Shown here: positions 12,501 to 24,500 of the stretch, piece by piece
How the letters are laid out: each line of letters opens with the position of its first letter
Numbering within the stretch: the stretch's first letter is position 1
NCBI RefSeq assembly: GCF_002775205.1
Contig: NC_036460.1
Coordinates: forward strand, 3,230,056-3,294,055
Direction: 5' to 3'
Length of the DNA stretch: 64,000 bases
Origin: Xiphophorus maculatus
Lineage: Eukaryota; Chordata; Actinopteri; Cyprinodontiformes; Poeciliidae
The notes under the pieces: generated by a model
What the model saw: the letters and a program-made list of their open reading frames with translations, nothing else
Told to the model about the DNA's origin: nothing
Databases searched by the model: none
Made by a program: the position numbers and the translations under genes

Positions 12501-15500
12501 ACAAATACCTCGGGCTGTGGCTGGACAGTAAACTGGATTGGTCAAAACACACTAGCCACCTGTATGGGAAAGTGCAGAGCAGGATGTACTTCCTGAGGAG
12601 ACTGCGGTCCTTTAACATCTGCAGCAAACTGCTCTGGATGTTCTACCAGTCTGTGATTGCCAGTGTCCTCTTCTACACCGTAGTGTGCTGGGGAGGCAGC
12701 ATATCCGAGAAGGACACGTCCAGACTGGACAAACTGACCAGGCGTACCGGCTCTGTGGTTGGCATGAAGCTGGACTCTCTGGTGACGGTGGCAGAGGCGA
12801 GGACACTGAACAAACTGCTGGACATCATGAACGATAGCAGCCACCCTCTACAGCCAGAGGAGCCTGTTCAGTGACAGACTGCTGCTTCCCAAGTGCCGGA
12901 CCAATAGATTTAAGAACTCTTTTGTCCCCCATGCCTTCAGACTGTACAATTCCTCATTGGGGGGGGGTGGGGGGGGGTACAGTCCCTCCTCAGGAAGTAC
13001 AGTCTTTGCTGGGCCTTTTTTATCAGCTCGAAGGTGTTCATGTTCCATGTGAGGCCCTGCTCAATGTGGACCCCCAGGAAATAGAAATCAGCTACCCTCT
13101 CCACACATTTTCCCCCAATGGTTAGTGGTGTAATGTCCATTTTTTTCCCCCTGTAATCTATTATGAGTTCTTTTGTCTTTGAGTTGTTGAGGAGCAGATT
13201 GTTCTCCCTGCACCACTGCAACAGCCGTTCCACCTCACCCCTGTAGGCGGACTCGTCGCCTCCTGAGATGAGCCCCACCATTGTGGTGTCATCAGCAAAC
13301 TTGATGATGGTGTTGCTGTGGTGGGCAGAGGTGCAGTCGTATGTGTACAGACAATAGAGCAGGGGGCTCAGCACACAGCCCTGTGGAGGGCCAGTAGTAA
13401 GGCTGAGGGCAGTGGATGTATGTTTCCCCACCCTAACTCTCTGCTGTCAGTTGGTCAGGAAGCTCAGAATCCACATGCAGGTGGAGTGAGGGAGGCCCAG
13501 GTCCCCCAATTTGTCCACCAGTCTGTGAGGGAGGATGGTATTAAAAGCAGAGCTGTAGTCTACAAAGAGCATCCGCACATAGCTCCCCTGCTGCTCCAGA
13601 TGTGACAGAGCAGCATGGAGGGCCGTGATCACAGCGTCCTCTGTGGATCTGTTGGCTCTGTAGGCGAACTGGTGGTGGTCAAAGCCAGAAGGGAGAAGTG
13701 CTGTGATGTGACCCCGGACCAGTTTTTCAAAACACTTCGTCACCACAGGGGTTAGTGCCACTGGCCAGTAGTCGTTGAGGCAGGAGATGTGAGGTTTCTT
13801 GGGTATGGGGACTATGGTGGAAGATTTCAGGCAGGATGGGACTGTAGACAGGGCTAGGGACTGGTTGAAGATCCTGGTGAAGACTCCAGCCAGCTGATCG
13901 GCGCAGTCTTTCAGGACATGTCCAGGGACGCCATCAGGTCCAGCAGCCTTCCTTGGGTTGACAGCCCGCAGTGTGCGCCTCACCTCGTGCTCCTCTACAA
14001 CGAGGGGCGTGGTGTTGTGGGTCGCTTGGTGTAGTGTGGCTGCCTCTGTTGGCTTCACCTCAAAGCGGGCAAAGAAGAGGTTCAGCTCCTCTGCCAGCGT
14101 GGAGTCGCCTTCCGCAGCTGCGAGGTTGGTCCTGTAGTTGGTGAGATGCTGGATTCCCTGCCACACCTGCCTGCTGTTGTTGCTGTCAAGGTAGCCCTCT
14201 ATCCTCCTCCTGTAGTCAGACTTAGCCATTCTGATGCCGCTCTTCAAGTTAGCTTGGGCTGTACTGTAGGCGGTCCTGTGCCCAGACCTGAAGGCAGCAT
14301 TCCTGGTCTTTAGCAGTCGCTGGACCTCCTGAGTCATCCAGGGCTTCTGGTTTGGGAAGACTCGGATGCGTTTATCCACAGCTACAGTGTCAATACAGTT
14401 CTTGATATAGCACAGTACACTGTCCGTAAAAACCTCCAGGTCCTGATGTTCAAAAACATTCCAGTTTGTCCTGTCGAAACAGTCCTGCAGCTGCTGTGTC
14501 GCATCCTTGGGCCAGGATTTGATGGTTTTGGTGATGGTTGGAGCAGTTTTCCTGAGGGGGGCATAAGCAGGAATTAAATGCAGGGACAGGTGATCCGACT
14601 GACCCAGGTGAGGAAGTGGTCTAGCCCTGTAGCCTAGCTTGATGTTGGAGTAGACTTTGTCCAGAGTGTTAGCCTCTCTTGTAGCACACTTTACATGCTG
14701 GTGGAATTTGGGGAGCACCATCTTCAAGTCTGCATGGCTGAAGTCCCCCGCTATGATGTGCACAGCATCTGGATAGATGCTCTGCAGATGGCTAATGCTG
14801 CCATGCAAAAGTCCAATAGCTGTTTTAGCATTAAAACCGGTGGGATGTAAACAGCGGTTACCATGACTACGGTGAACTCTCTGGGGAGGTATATTGGTCT
14901 GCATCTAACAGTCACATACTCCAGGTCTGGGAAGCAATGGCTGATGACAGTCGCTGTGTTAGTACACCAGGTGTTGTTCACGTACACACAGAGCCCTCCT
15001 CCTCTGCTCTTACGGGAGTCCTTCGTTCTGTCGCAGCGCTGTACTGTGTAACCTGCTAGCTCGATGGCAGAGTCCGCTACATCTGGATGCAGCCAGGTCT
15101 CCGTGATCAGAAGAATACAGCTGTCCTTCACTGCGCTGTGAGATGCAGCCTGTAGTCTCAGTTCATCCATCTTGTTTGCAAGGGATCTGGCGTTCGAGAG
15201 AAACAGGCTGGGGAGCGGTGGTTTGTGTGGTTGCCTCCGTAGCCTAGCTAGCACACCGGCCCTGCAGCCCCGCTTCTGCCTTCTCTCTCTAAGCCGCCGT
15301 CGCTTCCTCCCTGCTGCAGTTGTAATCCACGGCGCACCGGGGCTCCTCGCTATGTCCCCCGGAATATTGAACAAGCGTTGAAAATCAGCTGTAACATCTA
15401 GTTCGTAGCAGGCACCAATCGTCAGGAGATCATCCCGACTGTATATGTATATACACCGACCAAGAGAGCAATGAGCCGCTGCAACAGCGTGCGCCGCCAT

Positions 15501-18500
15501 CTTGATATCTCCGTCACATCAGTAAAACATCATATTCGGCGCTGTCGACGCATCTGGTCTGTTACTATTTCAGCTCTACAGCGCTCCGAGCGCCAGAACT
15601 GCCGTTTTGCTGACAATAGACATACACCGGGCCCACAGTACTCACCTGGACAAAGGGTTTGGCTCTCCTCTCGGAACATTCCATTCAGGTCTGTCACCAG
15701 GAAGCTGGCCCCTCGCTTCATCTGTCCTTTTGTTAAAGAATCCATTATCAGTCCTACCGCAGTCCGTCTGAGGCTTCCTCCTACTCTCAGGGTCCACCCC
15801 ACATTCCATGTTTCTCAGTTAAAGCGCGTACTTACCAGCCCCATGTGCCCTCCTACCGAGCCCCCTCCTCCCACCCGAGACTGACACGGTCACCCCTTGT
15901 ACAAAGTCAGCAGTACTATTGATTCTCGCTGCAGAGGCGGGCAGTACTTGGTGGATTGGGAAGGCTATAGTCCAGAACGCTGCCAGCGGGTTCCTCGTTC
16001 TTTCATCTGCGATGATTCCCTCATTACTGATTATCATTCCTCTCTCCCGTCTACCTCTTCAGGACTGCAAGGAGGCAGTCGTTGAAGGGGGGGTGATGTC
16101 AGGATCTGCAGCTTCGGCAGTCCCTCTAGGTGGCGTTCGAGAGCTCGCTGGCGTATACGCACACCCTCTCCACAGGTGTGTTTCGGCGCACCTGTGGATC
16201 ATCAGCGGGAGCATAATAGGAGCGGGTTCCCGGCACTTCGTCACCAGAGTGTTGTCACCTTTGTGGTACATCTGGTTCTGAGATCTCTAGTAAGATATCC
16301 AGTCTGTTTCGCACGCTTACCTGTCCTGTACCTTTTGTGATTCCTACGCTCCTGTTGTCTGGACACTCCATACGAAGCGCGGGATTTGCAGTTCCATCTG
16401 AGGATTCGGTGAAACCCCTTGGCTCCCACTCTGCTGTGCTCCCTGACGAGTTACGCCCATCTACTAGCTGTTTGATCACTCTGATCCGCTCACCCTCTCG
16501 TGCTGACCACCCGATCCCGCTATTCGCTGACACGCTCGACCCGGCTCCCGCTCCTGATCAGACACTCCTGCATTACACGCCATTTGCCTTTGTAAATAAA
16601 CCTTTAATCTGATCTCCTGAGAGTATCTTTTCATGTGGGTTCGGAGAGTTCAAAACAACATGACACTTTTAGTGCATCCCAAACTATTTCTGGACTAACC
16701 TCTCCATTATTGTTTTCTTTTAGAAATGTGTTTATGTCCGATTTGATTAGTTTTTTTAAATTGGAAGTCATTCAGTCATACAGTATACTCATATATAATC
16801 TCCATTGTGTACTTTTAGGGTCCTCATCTAATTTTAAAGTTAATAATAGGGGGGCATGATCAGAGAAGTAAATGTTGCCAATCTCACAGTTACTAATCTT
16901 ATGACAATCTCTTTTAACAGTAAAGAAATAACCTATTCTAGAGTATACCATATGCTCATGAGAGAAATGAGTATAATCACGGCTTGTTGGATATAAACTC
17001 CTCCAGATATCTATAACACCATATTCTGACATGGGATTATATTCAGCTATGGATTAAATCTTATATTCCAAACTCCTCCACAAAAAAGTATACCAGTTTA
17101 TTGTCCCATTAAATCAAATAGTTTTTTATAAAATGAAAAATCACTGCTAGGAGGAACGTTTACCTCCTCCATGGGCTGCCACCTTATCGTGGTGGAGGGG
17201 TTTGAGTGTCCCAATGATCCTAGGAGCTATGCTGTCTGGGGCTTCATGCCCCTGGTAGGGTCACCCAAGGCAGACAGGTCCTAGGTGAGGGACCAGACAA
17301 AGAGCAGCCCGAAGACCCCTTATGATGGACAAGAACTTTGGACTTGGTGTTCCCTCGCCCGGACGCGGGTCACCGGGGCCCCACTCTGGAGCCAGGCCTG
17401 GAGGGGGGGCACGATGGCAAGCGTCTGGTGGCCGGGCTTTTACCCATGGAGCCCGGCCGGGCTCAGCCCGAAGAGGAAACATGGGCCCCCCCTCCCATGG
17501 GCCCACCACCCGTGGGAGGGGCCAAAGGGGTCGGGTGCAGTGTGGGATGGGTGGCAGCAGAGGGAGGGGACCCTGGTGGTCCGATCCTCGGTTGCAGAAA
17601 CTGGCTCTTGGGACGTGGAATGTCACCTCTCTGGTGGGGAAGGAGCCGGAGCTAGTGCGTGAGGTCGAGAGGTTCCGGCTAGAAATAGTCGGTCTCACCT
17701 CGACGCACGGCTCTGGTTCTGGAACCAGTCTCCTTGAGAGGGGCTAGACATACTTCCACTCTGGAGTTGCCCAAGGTGAGAGGCGTCGGGCAGGAGTGGG
17801 CATACTTGTTGCTCCCCATCTCGGCGCCTGTACGTTGGGGTTTACCCCGGTGAACGAGAGGGTAGCATCCCTCCGCCTACGGGTGGGGGGACGGGTTCTG
17901 ACTGTCGTTTGTGCTTACGGGCCGAACAACAGTTCAGATTACCCACCCTTTTTGGAGTCCTTAGAGGGGGTACTGGAGAGTGCTCCTCCTAGGGACTCCC
18001 TTGTTCTGCTGGGGGACTTCCACGCTCACGTGGGCAATGACAGTGAGACCTGGAGGGGCGTGGTTGGGAGGAACGGCCCGCCCGACCTGAACTCGAGCGG
18101 TGTTCTGTTGCTGGACTTCTGTGCTCGCCATGGATTGTCCATAACGAACACCATGTTCAAGCATAAGGGTGTCCATATGTGCACTTGGCACCAGGACACC
18201 CTAGGCCGCAGTTCGATGATCGACTTTGTCATCGTTTCATTGGATCTGCGGCCGTATGTCTTGGACACTCGGGTGAAGAGAGGTGCAGAGCTGTCCACTG
18301 ACCACTACCTGGTGGTGAGTTGGCTCCGGTGGTGGGGGCGAAAGCCGGTCAGACCTGGCAGGCCCAAACGTGTTGTGAGGGTCTGCTGGGAACGTCTGGC
18401 GGAATCCCCTGTGAGACGGAGCTTTAACTCCCATCTCCGGCAAAACTTCGAACACGTCCCGGGGGAGGTGGGGGACATGGAGTCTGAGTGGACCGTGTTC

Positions 18501-21500
18501 CGTGCCTCCATTGTCGAGGCGGCCGATCGGAGCTGTGGCCGCAAGGTTGTCGGTGCCTGTCGCGGCGGCAACCCTCGAACCCGCTGGTGGACACCTTCGG
18601 TGAGGGATGCCGTCAGGCTGAAGAAGGAGTCCTATCGGGCCTTTTTGGCCTGTGGGACTCCGGAAGCAGCTGATGGGTACCGGCGGGCGAAGCGGCATGC
18701 GGCTCGGGCGGTTGCTGAGGCAAAAACTCGGGCGTGGGAGGAGTTTGGAGAGGCCATGGAGAAAGACTTCCGTACGGCTTCGAGGCGATTCTGGTCCACC
18801 ATCCGGCGTCTCAGGGGGGGGAAGCGGTGCAGCACCAACACTGTTTATAGTGGGGATGGTGTGCTGCTGACCTCTACTCGGGACGTTGTGGGCCGGTGGG
18901 CAGAGTACTTCGAAGACCTCCTCTGGGTTTTCTCCGTAGGGTGGCTGGGCTCTCCCTTAGAGATAGGGTGAGAAGCTCAGTCATCCGGGAGGGACTCAGA
19001 GTAGAGCCGCTGCTCCTTCACATCGAGAGGAGCCAGTTGAGGTGGCTCGGGCATCTGGTCAGGATGCCTCCTGGACGCCTCCCTGGTGAGGTGTTCCGGG
19101 CACGTCCCACCGGGAGGAGGCCCCGGGGAAGACCCAGGACACGCTGGAGGGACTATGTCTCTTGGCTGGCCTGGGAACGCCTCGGGATTCCCCCGGAGGA
19201 GCTAGAAGAAGTGGCTGGGGAGAGGGAAGTCTGGGCCTCCCTTCTGAAGCTGCTACCCCCGCGACCCGACCTCGGATAAGCGGAAGAAGATGGATGGATG
19301 GATGGATGGAGGAACGTTTACATACTGTTATACTGACTCCATCTATTCTACCGGTTATCAATGAATATCTTCCTTTTTTGTCATTTGTTTCAGAAGGAAG
19401 TTCAAATGGAAATCTGTGTGACATTAACGTGGCTATGCCCTGTCTATGACCAGATTTACACGATGAGTAATATATTTTAGAGAAACCCATCCTTTTTAAT
19501 TTTCCATGTTCCCCAGATATTTTGAAAATGTCTGATTTCCTTGAACTCCTCCTGGGATTTTGATGCATCGACTTCAAAGCAACAGAGATTAAAAGTTATT
19601 AAAATGATGAGTTTTTGTTCATCTATGTGGGCTAAACTGAGAACTTTATCTGGATATTTAAATTTCTTTAGTGTCCCTCTCCTCAAGGTTTCAGGTTCTT
19701 AGTTAAAGGTGACGGTTTCTCTGCAGACATCTGGAACCTGATGGAAGAAACATTTTAAAATAAATAAATATGAGAGTTCAGAGTTACCTGAGCAGATGAT
19801 CTCATGGCTCTGATCACTGATTACACCATAAGGTACACAGTTCTTTCCTTCAGATCCTGACTTCAAACAGTTAGACTGGATCTTCCAAACTGATCTGAAT
19901 GAAGCTTCCTCTGAATTTCTTACTGAAACAGCAGAACCACAGTCCAGTCCAACACAAACAGCAGCAACTGAGTTCATGTCCCAGTAACGATCCCATGTAA
20001 CCACTGGTCTCCACTCATCTTGATACATCATCTCCAGTCTCCCGACACATCGGCTGGCCTCTCCCACCAACCTGATAATGTCTTGATGTGAGCAGAGACA
20101 GAGAGTTCATTAATGAAGGAAGTGAAGCAGTGAACAGCAGCAGGTCTGCAGGTCCTCCTCTACCTGAACAGGTGAGTCCAACAGCTTGACCAGGTGAGCA
20201 GCTGTTTCTACCTGAACTCTTCCTGCTGCTGCAGTCCAGCAGAGCAGACTCACTGCCTTCACACAGGAACTCTCTGCTCCCCACTGGAGCCTCTGCTTCT
20301 CCATAGACCGCCCCCTGGTGGACTGAAGGAGGCCCACAGCCAATCTCCCTGCAGACCACCTCTGCATCCTGCAGGTCAAAGTCTTTTTCACACACTGAGG
20401 ACCACGACTGGTTGGTCTTCACCTCCAGTCTGCCTGAGCACCGGTTGGTCCCTTGAACCAGCCTGACTGAGTCTGTGGATGCAGAAAGAAAAAAGGTTTA
20501 AAATATTTCAGAACTTTAATTTTATAGATCCACATGGAAACATCTCTGAGTTTGATAAAAATAAAGGCCAAGAAAACCAAACTAGAAAAACTCAGAGCAT
20601 CAAAGGTGAAGTGAAACCGACTGTACCTGGAATTTTATCATTCATTTTTATTTCTGCTGAATTTATCATATTTTTGGGACATAAACATGTTAATAAATCC
20701 ACTAAATGTAAAGCAAACTTCACAATCTGGTATTGTTTGTATTTCAGTTGATTTAAAAATAAATTTGGCAAAGTGGCTGAACAGCGCCCCCTAGTTCAGC
20801 CAGGCCAACAACCATAACACACAAAAGGTTTTCCTGCTATTTTCTCTAAAAACAGGAAGTCCACCATTTTGAATCAAAGTTAATTTTCTGTAGATTTTCA
20901 GGATTTGAAAATGTCTGATTTCCTTGAACTCCTCCTGGGATTTTGATGCATCGACTACAAAGCAGCAGAGATTAAAAGTTATTAAAATGATGAGTTTTTG
21001 TTCATCTATGTGGCTAAACTGAAAACTTTATCTGGATATTTAAATTATTTTAGTTTCCCTCTCCTCAAGGTTTCAGGTTCTTAGTTAAAGGTGACGGTTT
21101 CTCTGCAGACATCTGGATCCTGATGGAAGAAACATTTTAAAATAAATAAATATGAGAGTTCAGAGTTACCTGAGCAGATGAGCTCATGGCTCTCATAACT
21201 GTTTTCCTCAGAAGGTAAACAGTCATTTAATGGAGATCCTGACTGCAAACAGTCAGAATAGATCCTCCAAACTGGTCTGTAAGAAACTGGCTCTGACTTT
21301 CTTGCTGAAACAGCAGAACCACAGTCCAGTTCAGCACAAACTGCAGCAGCTGAGTTCATGTCCCAGTAACTATTAAAAACAGCCACTGGTCTCCACTCTT
21401 TTTGATATAACATCTCCAGTCTCCCGGCACATCGGCTGGCCTCTCCCACCAACCTGAAGTTTTCTTGATGTGAGCAGAGACAGAGAGTTCATTAATGAAG

Positions 21501-24500
21501 GAAGTGAAGCAGTGAACAGCAGCAGGTCTGCAGATCCTCCTCTACCTGAACAGGTGAGTCCAACAGCTTGACCAGGTGAGCAGCTGTTTCTACCTGAACT
21601 CTTCCTGCTGCTGCACTTCAGCAGAGCAGACTCACTGCCTTCACACAGGAACTCTCTGCTCCCCACTGGAGCCTCTGCTTCTCCGTAGAGCGCCCCCTGG
21701 TGAACTGAAGGAGGCCCACAGCCAATCTCCCTGCAGACCACCTCTGCATCCTGCAGGTCAAAGTCTTTTTCACACACTGAGGACCACGACTGGTCGGTCT
21801 TCACCTCCAGTCTGCCTGAGCACCGGTTGGTCCCTTGAACCAGCCTGACGGAGTCTGTGGATGCAGAAAGAAAAAAGGTTTAAAATATTTCAGAACTTTA
21901 TTTTTATAGATACACATGGAAACATCTCTGAGTTTGATAAAAATAAAGGCCAAGAAAACCAAACTAGAAAAACTCAGAGCATCAAAGGTGAAGTGAAACC
22001 GACTGTACCTGGAATTTTATCATTCATTTTTATTTCTGCTGAATTTATCATATTTATGGGACATAAACATGTTAATAAATACAATAAATGTAAATCAAAC
22101 TTTACAATCTGGAAGTGTTTGTTCTTCAGTTGATTTAAAAATAAATTTGGCAAAATGGCTGAACAGCGCCCCCTAGTTCAGCCAGGCCAACAACCATAAC
22201 AAACAAAAGGTTTTCCTGCTTTTTTCTCTAAAAACAGGAAGTCCACCATTTTGGATCAAAAGTTAATTTTCTGTAGATTTTCAGGTTTTGAAAATGTCTG
22301 ATTTCCTTGAACTCCTCCTGGGATTTTGATGCATCGACTTTAAAGCAGCAGAGATTAAAAGTTATTAAAATGATGAGTTTTTGTTCATCTATGTGGCTAA
22401 ACTGAAAACTTTATCTGGATATTTAAATTATTTTAGTTTCTCTCTCCTCAAGGTTTCAGGTTCTTAGTTAAAGGTGACGGTTTCTCTGCAGACATCTGGA
22501 ACCTGATGGAAGAAACATTTTAAAAGAAATAAATATGAGAGTTCAGAGTTACCTGAGCAGATGAACTCAAGGCTCTGATCACTGTTTTCATCATCAGGTA
22601 AACAGTTCATTAATGCAGATCCTGACTGCAAACAGTCAGACCTGATCCCCCAAACTGGTCTGTATGAAGCTTCATATAACTTTCTTGCTGAAACAGCAGA
22701 ACCACAGTCCAGTTCTGCACAAACTGCAGCAACTGAGTTCATGTCCCAGTAATGAAGCCAAACATCCACTGGTCTCCACTCTTTTTGATGTAACATCTCC
22801 AGTCTCCCGGCACATCGGCTGGCCTCTCCCACCAACCTGATGTTGTCTTGATCTGAGCAGAGATAGAGAGTTCATTAATGAAGGAAGTGAAGCAGTGAAC
22901 AGCAGCAGGTCTGCAGATCCTCCTCTACCTGAACAGGTGAGTCCAACAGCTTGACCAGGTGAGCAGCTGTTTCTACCTGAACTCTTCCTGCTGCTGCAGT
23001 TCAGCAGAGCAGACTCACTGCCTTCACACAGGAACTCTCTGCTCCCCACTGGAGCCTCTGCTTCTCCATAGAGCGCCCCCTGGTGGACTGAAGGAGGCCC
23101 ACAGCCAATCTCCCTGCAGACCACCTCTGCATCCTGCAGGTCAAAGTCTTTTTCACACACTGAGGACCACGACTGGTCGGTCTTCACCTCCAGTCTGCCT
23201 GAGCACCGGTTGGTCCCTTGAACCAGCCTGACTGAGTCTGTAGATGCAGAAAGAAAAAAGGTTTAAAATATTTCAGAACTTTATTTTTATAGATACACAT
23301 GGAAACATCTCTGAGTTTGATAAAAATAAAGGCCAAGAAAACCAAACTAGAAAAACTCAGAGCATCAAAGGTGAAGTGAAACCGACTGTACCTGGAATTT
23401 TATCATTCATTTATATTTCTGCTGAATTTATCATATTTTTGGGACATAAACATGTTAATAAAGTCACTAAATGTAAATCAAACTTTACAATCTGGTATTG
23501 TTTGTATTTCAGTTGATTTAAAAATAAATCTGGCAAAATTACTCAACAGCGCCCCCTAGTTCAGCCAGGCCAACAAACATAACAAACAAAAGGTTTTCCT
23601 GCTATTTTCACTAAAAACAGGAAGTCCACCATTTTGGATCAAAGTTAATTTTCTGTTAATTTTCAGGTTTTGAAAATGTCTGATTTCCTTGAACTCCTCC
23701 TGGGATTTTGATGCATCGACTTTAAAGCAGCAGAGATTAAAAGTTATTAAAATGATGAGTTTTTGTTCATCTATGTGGCTAAACTGAGAACTTTATCTTC
23801 ATATCTAAATTATTTTAGTTTCTCTCTCCTCAAGGTTTCAGGTTCTTAGTTAAAGGTGACGGTTTCTCTGCAGACATCTGGAACCTGATGGAAGAAACAT
23901 TTTAAAAGAAATAAATATGAGAGTTCAGAGTTACCTGAGCAGATGAACTCAAGGCTCTGATCACTGTTACTATTAGAAGGTACACAGCTATTTAATGGAG
24001 ATCCTGACTTCAAACAGTCAGACCAGATCCTCCAAACTGGTCTCTCTGAAGCTTCCTTTGACTTTCTTGCTGAAACAGCAGAACCACAATGCAGTCCAGC
24101 ACAAACTGCAGCAGCTGAGTTCATGGTCCACTGACTAAGCCAAATAGCCACTGGTTTCCAATTTTCTTCATATAACATCTCCAGTTTCCCGGCACATCGG
24201 CTGGCCTCTCCAACCAACCTGATGTTGTCTTGATGTGAGCAGAGACAGAGAGTTCATTAATGAAGGAAGTGAAGCAGTGAACAGCAGCAGGTCTGCAGAT
24301 CCTCCTCTACCTGAACAGGTGAGTCCAACAGCTTGACCAGGTGAGCAGCTGTTTCTACCTGAACTCTTCCTGCTGCTGCAGTTCAGCAGAGCAGACTCAC
24401 TGCCTTCACACAGGAACTCTCTGCTCCCCACTGGAGCCTCTGCTTCTCCATAGAGCGCCCCCTGGTGGACTGAAGGAGACCCACAGCCAATCTCCCTGCA

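Larger units (their letters stand above)
6481..19510 (-). mobile_element. L1/Tx1-like LINE, interrupted by nested insertions
   Basis: Minus-strand L1-like ORF2 relics occupy about 6487-9000, 16671-17152 and 19321-19510. The second copy at 59955-63490 serves as an empty-site reference: it reads continuously through the sites where this copy carries the solo LTR (7063) and the Gypsy element (9001). RT is read at 8396-7761. A C-terminal segment ([15 protein letters not shown]) is read at 6714-6487. Numerous stops make it inactive. Exact ends against the SRCR intron are not sharply defined. Confidence 0.8.

Noticed and set aside
12221-15505. Single LINE insertion with 5' inversion (twin priming)
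   Set aside because: The two fragments overlap in coding content and differ in sequence family, so they are two elements.
17285-17747. Several overlapping GC-rich ORFs before the RTE endonuclease
   Set aside because: Frames overlap in the 5' part of the RTE element and show no domain; openness comes from GC-rich composition.
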